From: Chlorobium sp.
Lineage (GTDB): Bacteria > Bacteroidota > Chlorobiia > Chlorobiales > Chlorobiaceae
Assembly (NCBI GenBank): GCA_028280025.1
Contig: JANQMO010000003.1
Coordinates: 1-60,990, forward strand
Direction: 5' to 3'
Length of the DNA stretch: 60,990 nt
Below are positions 50,619 to 58,803 of this stretch, one piece after another. Positions within the stretch are counted from its first letter, which is position 1; each line of letters opens with the position of its first letter. Made by a program: the position numbers and the translations under genes. Below the pieces are notes generated by a model. That model searched no databases and was not told the DNA's origin. It was given only the letters and a program-made list of their open reading frames with translations.

Positions 50619-52529
50619 ATGATTAAAAGTAAAGCCGTTAAGATCATTTCAGGATATGTGGAAGGCATGAGAATGCCATCGTTGTCTGCTCAGCTGCAGT
50701 TTCCAAATGACGCCGATGAAAGTCAGATCAATCAGCAGCTTCTCAAGCTGCTTGGACCATATATCCCTCCGCAGCAGTTGGATGAACTCAAAGCGAATAT
50801 CGGAGGAAATAAGTTTGATGCCGCTAAAGCGATCACGACTGTGACTGCCGGGCTGCTTGCATCTGCAGGAATTCCGGTCCTCGAACCTTGTAGAATCAGT
50901 ACCTCTCCTGAAAAGGCAAAATCAAAGAAAAATAACAGTGCCTTTCACATTATTTTTCCATCCTTCGAACCTCGCGCAGTAAAACTCACACTGGAATGGG
51001 TTCTGAAAGCCCTCAATGACATGGAGGATCCCAGGCAAAAGCATCTCCCCCCTTCATTACGCAAAGAACTTGATCAACTGCACCAGCGGCTCTTGACAGT
51101 CGCCCCCGGCGGCACCAACAACATACGCTTTATCAATGCCGCCTACTCCCTTGGCATACCGGTTCTGCCGCTGCCCGGTGGCGTGTTTCAGTATGGCTGG
51201 GGAACAAAAGGACGATGGTTTCACAGCAGTATAACCGATGAAACAAACGCAATAGGTGTAAAACAAGCAAAAAACAAGCTCATAACAAACGCCTTCCTGA
51301 AACAGGGAGGCATACCGGTACCTCTTGGACTGCGTGTAAAAAACTCTGCTGAAGCTGTATCAATAGCAAAAAAGATTGGTTACCCCATTGTCGTAAAACC
51401 GGCAGACCTTGATCAGGGAAAAGGTGTATATGCTGACTTAAGAACCCCTGAAGAAGTTCACAATGCTTTTGAAAATGCAAAAAAACTCTCCTCGAATATC
51501 ATGCTCGAAAAGCACTATCAAGGCACGGCTTTTCGGATCACGCTGGTGCGAAATGAACCTGTTTCAATTGTAAAGCGCCTACCTGCAGGTGTAACTGGAG
51601 ATGGGATTTCAACAATCATGTCCCTTGTCGAAAAAACAAACAAGGACCCAAGGCGATCTGCCAGGCATTTTTCTATAATGAAACCAATTGTTATAGATAA
51701 TGAAGCCAGGATAATGCTTGGACGAGAAGGCCAGAAACTGGACTCTGTCCCTAAGGCAGGGGAATTCATTTCATTGAGACGTTCCGCGAATATTTCTACC
51801 GGTGGAGATGCGATTATGGTGAACGCAGATGAAATCGATAGCTCCTACATAGATATGGCAAAACGGACCGCAGACCTCCTTCGGCTTGATATCGCTGCTG
51901 TCGATTTTATTACCAATGATATCCATAAGCCCTTGCAGGAAACCGGGACCGCTGTCATAGAAGTAAATGCCCAACCGCAGATGGGAACGATCCTGACCCA
52001 TCTCCACGAACAAGTGCTGAAATCATATGTCGATGGCGATGGAACCATCCCCTCTATGCTTGTCTTCGGCGCCGATACGGCCGATCTGATCGGTAACGTA
52101 CGAGAACGATTGTCCGGTAAAAATCCAGGAGTAGGCACAGTTTCTTCTGAAGGGGTTTTCATTGGCAAAGAGTTGATCAGCCAAAACAAGCAGAGCATGC
52201 TTGCTGCCACACGCGCACTCCTTCTCGATCGCAACGTAACCGCTCTCTTTCTGGCAATAGATCCCGACATACTCATGGGAGAAGGAGTGCCGTTGCCATT
52301 CTACCACCACCTTGTGATCACAACTTGGCCGGAAAAACAGGCAGTATCAGCACAGGTACTCTCCCGTTTAGGAGAACATCTGCTCGGAGATGTGTGGATC
52401 GAAAAAAGTCACCCGCTGCAAACACAGATCCATCAGATACTCGGCCCTGAAAGAATGCGCATTTTCGAATCAAAAGCCTCAATACTCACTGCCATAGATA
52501 AAACGCTTGGTGTAAATGGGTATGAATAA
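50619..52529 (+). CDS. Cyanophycin-synthetase-like ATP-grasp ligase 1
   Basis: A 636-residue protein laid out like the first two domains of CphA. An N-terminal domain (about 1-165) is followed by ATP-grasp (about 175-480) with YPIVVKPADLDQGKGVYA, MLEKHYQG, LRRSANISTGGDA and VIEVNAQPQMGT. Next comes a short piece resembling the start of the CphA Mur-ligase domain (GVGTVSSEGVFIGKELI), but the P-loop (GTNGKT in CphA) reads GADTADL. It should form amide bonds using ATP; it cannot do the second Mur-type ligation. It leads a six-gene coupled run. Confidence 0.85.
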   Translation: MIKSKAVKIISGYVEGMRMPSLSAQLQFPNDADESQINQQLLKLLGPYIPPQQLDELKANIGGNKFDAAKAITTVTAGLLASAGIPVLEPCRISTSPEKAKSKKNNSAFHIIFPSFEPRAVKLTLEWVLKALNDMEDPRQKHLPPSLRKELDQLHQRLLTVAPGGTNNIRFINAAYSLGIPVLPLPGGVFQYGWGTKGRWFHSSITDETNAIGVKQAKNKLITNAFLKQGGIPVPLGLRVKNSAEAVSIAKKIGYPIVVKPADLDQGKGVYADLRTPEEVHNAFENAKKLSSNIMLEKHYQGTAFRITLVRNEPVSIVKRLPAGVTGDGISTIMSLVEKTNKDPRRSARHFSIMKPIVIDNEARIMLGREGQKLDSVPKAGEFISLRRSANISTGGDAIMVNADEIDSSYIDMAKRTADLLRLDIAAVDFITNDIHKPLQETGTAVIEVNAQPQMGTILTHLHEQVLKSYVDGDGTIPSMLVFGADTADLIGNVRERLSGKNPGVGTVSSEGVFIGKELISQNKQSMLAATRALLLDRNVTALFLAIDPDILMGEGVPLPFYHHLVITTWPEKQAVSAQVLSRLGEHLLGDVWIEKSHPLQTQIHQILGPERMRIFESKASILTAIDKTLGVNGYE

Positions 52530-52556
52530 CAAAACCTGCTTACTGTTAACTCTTCT

Positions 52557-53531
52557 ATGCAGCAAGATCTTCGGCGCGTACAAATAGAACCAACCAACCG
52601 GTGTAATTTCAAGTGCAGCTATTGCAGGCGCACATATTGGTCAAGGCCGAACGGAGACATGATATATGACAAGTTTTTGGCAATACTGGAAAAATTACCG
52701 GCAGTCTTTCGCATTCATTTGCAAGGTGTCGGGGAACCTTTACTCAATAGGACTCTGGCAACGATGGTTCGTTCTGCAAGGGCTACAGGTGCTCGTGTCA
52801 GCACAACCACCAACGCGTCTCTTTTGACAGGGAAATCTGCTGCGGAACTTCTTGATGCAGGTATCAACCGCATCAATGTATCGCTCGACACGATCAATCC
52901 GGCAACGTTCGCACAATTTCGTGCAGGCTTACCTGTTGAGTCCGTGATCAGCAACATAACGGCACTCTCCGAAATTCGCCAAAAAGCCGGTTACCCGGAC
53001 ATTCAGCTTGCACTCGCACTTGTTGTCAGTCCGCCCATCCTCGAAAAATTACAGGACATCGTTCGGCTGGGATCAAATATCGGTTTGGATGAAGTGTATT
53101 TGCAGAACCTCAATTCAGTCTTCCTTCCCTCCCGCATTCTCGATTCAGAACAATTGAGCGGTATTGACAATAAAACATATCGGAAATCAGTCCGGGCGGC
53201 GAGTATTAGCGCTAAAAACATGGGCATCCGTTTCCTTGCCCCTGATCTTGATCACCCTGATAACTCTTATCGCTGTCGATGGCCTTTCCGTGGATGCAAT
53301 ATCACATGGGACGGTTTTGTATCACCCTGCTGCCTTCAACCCGATCCCGATATAATGCATTTCGGGAATTTGTTCGAGACAGACTTTGCAACCATCTGGA
53401 ATAGCCGCTCATACCAGAAGTTCCGTGACCGGGTAGAGGCGGATCGAGAGCAAATTTGCGCTTCATGCCCGGATCGATATGGCCGGATGTGGCATCCGGC
53501 AGCCAATCCATTTGCAAACCTTGCATCATGA
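52557..53531 (+). CDS. Radical SAM protein with SPASM domain
   Basis: A 324-residue protein. The cluster motif CNFKCSYC lies near residues 16-23, followed by GVGEPLLN and NVSLDTINP of the barrel. The C-terminal SPASM-type cysteines are CRWPFRGCNITWDGFVSPCC and ICASCPDRYG, for auxiliary iron-sulfur clusters. SPASM enzymes typically modify peptides or carbohydrates. It follows the first ATP-grasp gene by 27 bases and overlaps the glycosyltransferase gene (ATGA), so it is part of the cluster's biosynthesis. Confidence 0.88.
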   Translation: MQQDLRRVQIEPTNRCNFKCSYCRRTYWSRPNGDMIYDKFLAILEKLPAVFRIHLQGVGEPLLNRTLATMVRSARATGARVSTTTNASLLTGKSAAELLDAGINRINVSLDTINPATFAQFRAGLPVESVISNITALSEIRQKAGYPDIQLALALVVSPPILEKLQDIVRLGSNIGLDEVYLQNLNSVFLPSRILDSEQLSGIDNKTYRKSVRAASISAKNMGIRFLAPDLDHPDNSYRCRWPFRGCNITWDGFVSPCCLQPDPDIMHFGNLFETDFATIWNSRSYQKFRDRVEADREQICASCPDRYGRMWHPAANPFANLAS

Positions 53532-54526
53532 CATCTCCCTGCAAAACATCCGGCCCAGGGACGCCTTTGGTATCGATCATTACCCCCGTCTACAATCGTG
53601 TCGACTATCTTGGTGAGACTATCGAGAGTGTTCTTGCCCAAACGCTCACAAACTGGGAACTTCTGATTATCGATGATGGCTCTGAAACCGATGAATGCCG
53701 AAAGATTGCAGAAAAATACTGTCAACAAGACAACCGCATTCTTTACATATACAGACCACATGCCGGCATAAGCACTGCACGCAATCATGGCATTGCACAC
53801 GCAAGAGGCAAATACCTTGGATTTCTCGATTCCGACGACCGCTACCGGCCCAATGCACTTTCCAGCTTGGTTAGAGCTCTACAATTATCACAAGAAAACG
53901 TTAAACTGGCATATGCTGATTTTATCAAGTACTTTCAGGATGAAAATCGTTTTCATCATACGAGGGTTACCCCCCCCAAACCGAGACCAAATCTTTATCT
54001 CCAGTTTCTGGTGCCCGGCGGCAATCCCATTGCTCCATGTACCTGCCTGATTGAACGATCCGCCCTTGATATAACCGGTGGCTTCGATAGCCGTTTTGAC
54101 AGCATAGAAGACCGTGAACTTTGGTCGAGAATTATACAATATTATGATATAGTTCACATTCCTGAACCAATATCGATCTATCGCAAACACAGCTCTCAGG
54201 AAACTAAAAATAGAAATAAAGCCAGTAAGCGCGTCCTGAACGATTTACAAGCGTTTACATTTTTCAGTTCTCTTCCCATTGAAGAGTGGTGCTCCAAATC
54301 AAATGACGAAATAAATCAGGCCAAAACACTTGATACGTTAGCAATGATCTTGCTAAAACGTCAAAACACGCCTTTCGACACAGCTCTACACCTTTTACGC
54401 ATTGCTCAAAAAAAGCACCCGTCACAAAACCGCCAGTCATTTATCGATGGTCTGGAGACAAAGATACCGCAAATACTGAAAAAACTGTATGACAGCAGCG
54501 AACGGATTCTAACCCCAGAAGTTTGA
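53528..54526 (+). CDS. Glycosyltransferase family 2
   Basis: The 332-residue protein starts at ATG 53528, overlapping the radical SAM stop. It has a GT-A fold with PLVSIITPVYNRVDYLGETI at the N-terminus, LLIIDDGSETDE, ARNHGIAHARGKYLGFLDSDDRY (DxD) and the acceptor region EDRELWSRI. It would transfer a sugar from an NDP-sugar donor to the cluster's product. C-terminal 80 residues form a helical tail of unknown role. Confidence 0.88.
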   Translation: MTSPCKTSGPGTPLVSIITPVYNRVDYLGETIESVLAQTLTNWELLIIDDGSETDECRKIAEKYCQQDNRILYIYRPHAGISTARNHGIAHARGKYLGFLDSDDRYRPNALSSLVRALQLSQENVKLAYADFIKYFQDENRFHHTRVTPPKPRPNLYLQFLVPGGNPIAPCTCLIERSALDITGGFDSRFDSIEDRELWSRIIQYYDIVHIPEPISIYRKHSSQETKNRNKASKRVLNDLQAFTFFSSLPIEEWCSKSNDEINQAKTLDTLAMILLKRQNTPFDTALHLLRIAQKKHPSQNRQSFIDGLETKIPQILKKLYDSSERILTPEV

Positions 54527-54532
54527 ACTACC

Positions 54533-55312
54533 ATGTCGGCACCTGATACAAGCATTACTTCAGCTCAGCATTACATCGACTTTCTTCTTGCGCGAAAAAG
54601 TCCCCATGAGCTCCCGGATATACCCAACCGATGTATAATCAATTATGTCCCTGATGTGAATGACACAATGAAATCGCTCTTCCCGCACCGTTCGGTGACG
54701 CTTGGGATCACAAACCCCATGCAGTTGGATGTGTTTAGTCCCGATGACGGGATATCGTTTGCCATGTCGCACGGCTTACACGGATCCCCTATGGCAGCGG
54801 TTCAGCTTGAAGAGCTCATTGCACTTGGCTGCGAGAATTTCCTGGTCATCGGTCCTGCCGGTCATCCTACATCAAAACGCAAACCTGAACTTGAACTCGG
54901 GGAATTGCTGCTGCCGACAAACGCCTGGATATTTGAAGGCACGTCCCCCCATTATGGAAAACATAAACAGTCGGCTCCATCGGCTGATGCTGTCAAACGC
55001 TTGAAAAATACATTGCAGGATCTCGGCCTACAGTATAGCCAAGGCGCTGTTGCAACAACCGATGCCCTTTACAGGGAAACCGAGCCATTTCTTCAAAAAC
55101 TGCTTGAGAAACAAGTCCTTGCCATCGAAATGGAGTTGTCAGCCCTGTTTAGTGTAGCACATTTTCATAGTAAGGCTATCGCAGGACTGGTGTTCATCAG
55201 CGATCTGGTCAGCACTGATGGAAACTGGAAAATCGCACCATCACCGAGAGTTTATCGAAATGTGGTACAGCTGCTTACTGACACCATCATTACGTATACA
55301 AAGCATGAATAA
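54533..55312 (+). CDS. Nucleoside phosphorylase family protein (uridine phosphorylase-like)
   Basis: A 259-residue PNP_UDP-type protein. It has SHGLHGSPMAAVQLEELIALGC in the N-terminal half, GAVATTDALYRE, and the ribose-binding VLAIEMELSALFSVA with the conserved Glu-Met-Glu. It ends with FISDLV. The family cleaves or forms N-glycosidic bonds with phosphate. In this cluster it might supply ribose-1-phosphate, remove a base, or make a nucleoside-like product. It is coupled to the SDR gene (TAATG). Confidence 0.82.
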   Translation: MSAPDTSITSAQHYIDFLLARKSPHELPDIPNRCIINYVPDVNDTMKSLFPHRSVTLGITNPMQLDVFSPDDGISFAMSHGLHGSPMAAVQLEELIALGCENFLVIGPAGHPTSKRKPELELGELLLPTNAWIFEGTSPHYGKHKQSAPSADAVKRLKNTLQDLGLQYSQGAVATTDALYRETEPFLQKLLEKQVLAIEMELSALFSVAHFHSKAIAGLVFISDLVSTDGNWKIAPSPRVYRNVVQLLTDTIITYTKHE

Positions 55313-56034
55313 TGCACTATAAAACTGTCATTGTCACAGGCGCTGCTGCTGGAATAGGACTTGCTACAGCGCGCCGATTCGCTAAAGCCGGCGCGCGTGT
55401 CCTGGGTTTGGACTGTAACCCGTCGATCATTGATTTAGGAAAAAAAATACCTGGTTTTGCCGGCATTGTTTGTGACCTGACAGACATTGAAGAGATCCGT
55501 GCAGGGTTACACGATCTCGGAACCGGCAACATTGACGTGCTGATCAACAATGCTGGAATCAATCCATCTCCATCCAGCTTGCCAGGCACATCCGAGACCG
55601 TGTGGAACGGAATCCTTGAAACAAATCTTACAGGAACCTACAAGGTAACCAGGGCGGTACTTGAGCGAATGAATCGAGGAACAATCATTAATATCAGTTC
55701 GATCCTTGCTCTGTCGGGTGCCAGAAACAATGCCGCCTATGCGGCAACCAAAGGAGCCCTTGTCTCGTTGACCCGCGCAATGGCGAGAGACCACGGACCG
55801 GCAATCCGCATCAATTGCGTTTGTCCGGGTGCCGTGCAAACGGATATGTTTGAAAAGTATCTTAATCGTTGTGATGAACCTGAAAAAGAACGAGAACGAA
55901 TCAGGCGGGCGCTACCCTTACAACGCCTTGGCAAACCTGAAGATATTGCAGAAGCCGTGTTTTTTCTGTGCTCTGACTCAGCTTCATGGATCACCGGCCA
56001 GGTACTCGTCGTTGATGGTGGTGATTCTGCCTGA
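55312..56034 (+). CDS. SDR family oxidoreductase
   Basis: The 240-residue classic SDR has VTGAAAGIGLATARRF at the cofactor site, NNAGINPSP, and the catalytic SSILALSGARNNAAYAATKG (Ser, Tyr-x3-Lys). The C-terminus WITGQVLVVDGGDSA is standard. It would oxidise or reduce an alcohol/ketone, perhaps on the sugar or side chain. Its start overlaps the nucleoside-phosphorylase stop by one base. Confidence 0.9.
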   Translation: MHYKTVIVTGAAAGIGLATARRFAKAGARVLGLDCNPSIIDLGKKIPGFAGIVCDLTDIEEIRAGLHDLGTGNIDVLINNAGINPSPSSLPGTSETVWNGILETNLTGTYKVTRAVLERMNRGTIINISSILALSGARNNAAYAATKGALVSLTRAMARDHGPAIRINCVCPGAVQTDMFEKYLNRCDEPEKERERIRRALPLQRLGKPEDIAEAVFFLCSDSASWITGQVLVVDGGDSA

Positions 56035-56120
56035 CGCACCAATACATCTTATCGACCCAGTTAGTCCTCTCACGAACACTTGATAAATTATCCCTTATAA
56101 TTATCGAAGGCCTAAACAGG

Positions 56121-56825
56121 ATGATTGCTGACAAAACAAAAAAGGTGGTATACATAATATTTGGTCCTTTTCGGAGCGGGACATCACTTTTATCAAAAAT
56201 TGTTAACGTTCTTGGTGCAGATGCAGGACCTGTGTCAGAATTGTATGAGCCAACAGACTGGAATCCTGCAGGGTACTTTCAACGACCCGACATTACGGCA
56301 TTTAACACCACTCTTATTGATCGCGCAGGCAGTAGTCTATCAGCTCCAATCACTCCATCATTGCTTGCAGAAAAATTTGATAGTAATATTTTTAGCGAGA
56401 TAGATATCTCGTGGATGAAAAACAGAAATGTAATTTTATTAAAAGATCCAAGATTTTCCGTAACACTATACACATGGCTTATTAACAATATCTTTATAGA
56501 TCGGGAAATCAAATTAATAAGAATATCACGAAACATAAGTGACACCATAAAAAGTGCACTATTGCATTATGATGTAAAACATTATTGCAAAAACAACATC
56601 ACAATAGCCTCGAAGATGATAAAAACCTATGATGCGTTTGCTCAATGGCACATAGAAAATGTACAAAACGAAGCATTACACATCAAATATGAAAATCTTA
56701 TAAAAGATTCAGCAAAAACAGTCAACTTATTGGCTGATTTTATGAACATCAATTGCCACCACACAATAAGATGTGCAATAAAATCAATAAGTAATGGCAA
56801 ATCAAAAATATCTCAGACAACCTAA
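56121..56825 (+). CDS. Sulfotransferase family protein
   Basis: A 234-residue protein with the 5'-phosphosulfate loop FGPFRSGTSLLSKIVNVLG near residues 13-31 and the 3'-phosphate site LIRISRNISDTIKSALLH. The final lysine-rich tail is short. It would transfer sulfate from PAPS to a hydroxyl or amino group. The gene is visibly more AT-rich than those before it. It precedes the second ATP-grasp gene by nine bases. Confidence 0.83.
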   Translation: MIADKTKKVVYIIFGPFRSGTSLLSKIVNVLGADAGPVSELYEPTDWNPAGYFQRPDITAFNTTLIDRAGSSLSAPITPSLLAEKFDSNIFSEIDISWMKNRNVILLKDPRFSVTLYTWLINNIFIDREIKLIRISRNISDTIKSALLHYDVKHYCKNNITIASKMIKTYDAFAQWHIENVQNEALHIKYENLIKDSAKTVNLLADFMNINCHHTIRCAIKSISNGKSKISQTT

Positions 56826-56834
56826 AAAAGCACC

Positions 56835-58610
56835 ATGGCCATTAACATTGTATCGACAAAAACATTCAACGGCCCCAGCGTATTTCATTCAGAACCGGCA
56901 ATCGTCATAACCATAAACTCTTCTCGAGACACATGGGATACAATAAAAAAGAATGTAGACACATTAAAGAATTTATTATCAAGCTGGTTCAGCTGGCAAC
57001 CCGCCAACAATTCATCGAGTGAGGAAAAAGTTGCAGGAATCATATCATCATTATCGAAATCGATTTTATGTGAAATCAGAGGTGAACTGAAATCCTTCTA
57101 TAGAACATGTAAAGATAAAAACATTATTCTTGTTTTTGAATATTATGATTCAAAAATGATAATAGAGTCCGTTCAACTTGTCATTTCATTATTGCTGCAA
57201 CAAAAAGCATTAGACAGTGAAGAAACAATTAGCCAAATCAAGAAATTCTGGTCCAAATGCATACAATATCATCCTGATTTTCAAGCGCAGTTTCTCATCA
57301 ATTATTGCAAAGACAATAATATACCTTTCGGAAAATACTTTAGTTCAGGAAAAATATGGAGATACGGTTGGGGAAAACGATCAAGGCTGTTTTTTGAGTC
57401 CTCACCGCTGGAAGACTCAAGGCTTGGAAGCAACTTCGCAAGCAACAAACAACTGAGTAAGGCAATTTTTTTTAAGTTGGGAGCGCCTACACCTGAAGGA
57501 GTGATAGTTTCTAATGGTTTTCATTTAGATGATATCGTAAAGAAAATCGGCTACCCATTAGTAACGAAACCTGCAGACCGTGGCAGAAGTGTCGGTGTCA
57601 CTACGAATATCAATAATGTGAATCATTTGCAAACAGGATATAATTATGCAAAGAAACACTCAAGTGGTGATGTTATCATTGAAAAGCATATCGAAGGCGA
57701 AGTTTACAGACTAATGGTTGTAAGAGGAAAATTTTGGGGCGCGTTTCGCCGCAACCGTCCTTATGTTATCGGGGATGGAACATCGTCAATAGAAAATCTG
57801 GTCCGTTTAAAAAACAAACTTGTAACTAAAAAAATTAAACCTGGAAGCTTTATTGGGCCTATACCGATGGACTCAAGTTTTTACTCTTTTTTAAACGAGC
57901 AGGGTTTAAAATCCAATAGTGTACCAGCAATCGGTGAGAAAGTGTTAGTACGAAAAATCCCTCTTTTATCAGAAGGGGCGACATATGAAAATGCAAGCGA
58001 ATCGATTCATTCTGACATCAAGTCACTCTCTGAATCATTAGCGAAATCATTTGGATTAGATGTATGTGGAATTGATTACATATCCAATAACATTTCATCT
58101 TCTTGTTTCAATTCTGGCGGATATTTTTTAGAGATAAATGGAACCCCAGGATTAAGGGTACCCTTGATGGCTGGAGTCGAAAAGTCAGAAATAGCCAAAA
58201 CTATACTTGGAGAATTACCTGCCCGGTTGCCCACAATTCTTATTGTTTCTGAGAATAAATTGGACAATAATATTCTCGATGTAGTAAAGTCATACCTTTC
58301 TTGTGGCTGGGTCAACAAGGATATAACAGGAATAGGAAAGATGGTCTTTCCTGAGAGATTCTCATCTGTCAAATCCGGCCTCGAAAGACTTATAAGCAAT
58401 CATATCATTACCGAAATATTTATAACCTGTACATCTGAAGAAATCAAAAAAAACGGTTTGCCGATAAATTTATGCGATATTTCTATACTTAATACCGCAC
58501 AGAATCTTGAAGCTGACTGGGAACAGGTTATCAAACAACATTCGATAAATTTTCATAAGGGCATTGACTCAGAAATTATTATCAAGCACATACATTCACT
58601 TTTCCAATAA
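56835..58610 (+). CDS. Cyanophycin-synthetase-like ATP-grasp ligase 2
   Basis: A 591-residue relative of ligase 1. An N-terminal CphA-like domain opens KTFNGPSVFHSEP. The ATP-grasp region has IWRYGWGKRSRLF, YPLVTKPADRGRSVGV, EKHIEGEVYRLMVV, VIGDGTSS and FLEINGTPGLRVPL. A short C-terminal remnant follows (LPTILIVSENKLDNNILDVVKSYL), where CphA has its Mur-ligase P-loop; that motif is lost. Its codons are AT-rich. I infer amide-bond formation with a different substrate from ligase 1. Confidence 0.83.
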   Translation: MAINIVSTKTFNGPSVFHSEPAIVITINSSRDTWDTIKKNVDTLKNLLSSWFSWQPANNSSSEEKVAGIISSLSKSILCEIRGELKSFYRTCKDKNIILVFEYYDSKMIIESVQLVISLLLQQKALDSEETISQIKKFWSKCIQYHPDFQAQFLINYCKDNNIPFGKYFSSGKIWRYGWGKRSRLFFESSPLEDSRLGSNFASNKQLSKAIFFKLGAPTPEGVIVSNGFHLDDIVKKIGYPLVTKPADRGRSVGVTTNINNVNHLQTGYNYAKKHSSGDVIIEKHIEGEVYRLMVVRGKFWGAFRRNRPYVIGDGTSSIENLVRLKNKLVTKKIKPGSFIGPIPMDSSFYSFLNEQGLKSNSVPAIGEKVLVRKIPLLSEGATYENASESIHSDIKSLSESLAKSFGLDVCGIDYISNNISSSCFNSGGYFLEINGTPGLRVPLMAGVEKSEIAKTILGELPARLPTILIVSENKLDNNILDVVKSYLSCGWVNKDITGIGKMVFPERFSSVKSGLERLISNHIITEIFITCTSEEIKKNGLPINLCDISILNTAQNLEADWEQVIKQHSINFHKGIDSEIIIKHIHSLFQ

Positions 58611-58803
58611 TATTTTCAAAAAAAACATATTGAGATTATGATCACCCGGACATGAGCCCATAAAAAGACATGAAATCATGTCGCACCAACAGAATTTCGC
58701 CAAAAGGAAGTGGTTGGTTGATCGGAGGCACGTCCATCAGCACATAATGGTTTTATTCATAGCATCCAAATAAGAAGACAAATAGACTCCTGACTAATGA
58801 TAG

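Noticed and set aside
58679..58773. Short plus-strand frame between ligases 2 and 3
   Set aside because: About 30 codons with no start signal; perhaps a relic, but not supportable as a gene.
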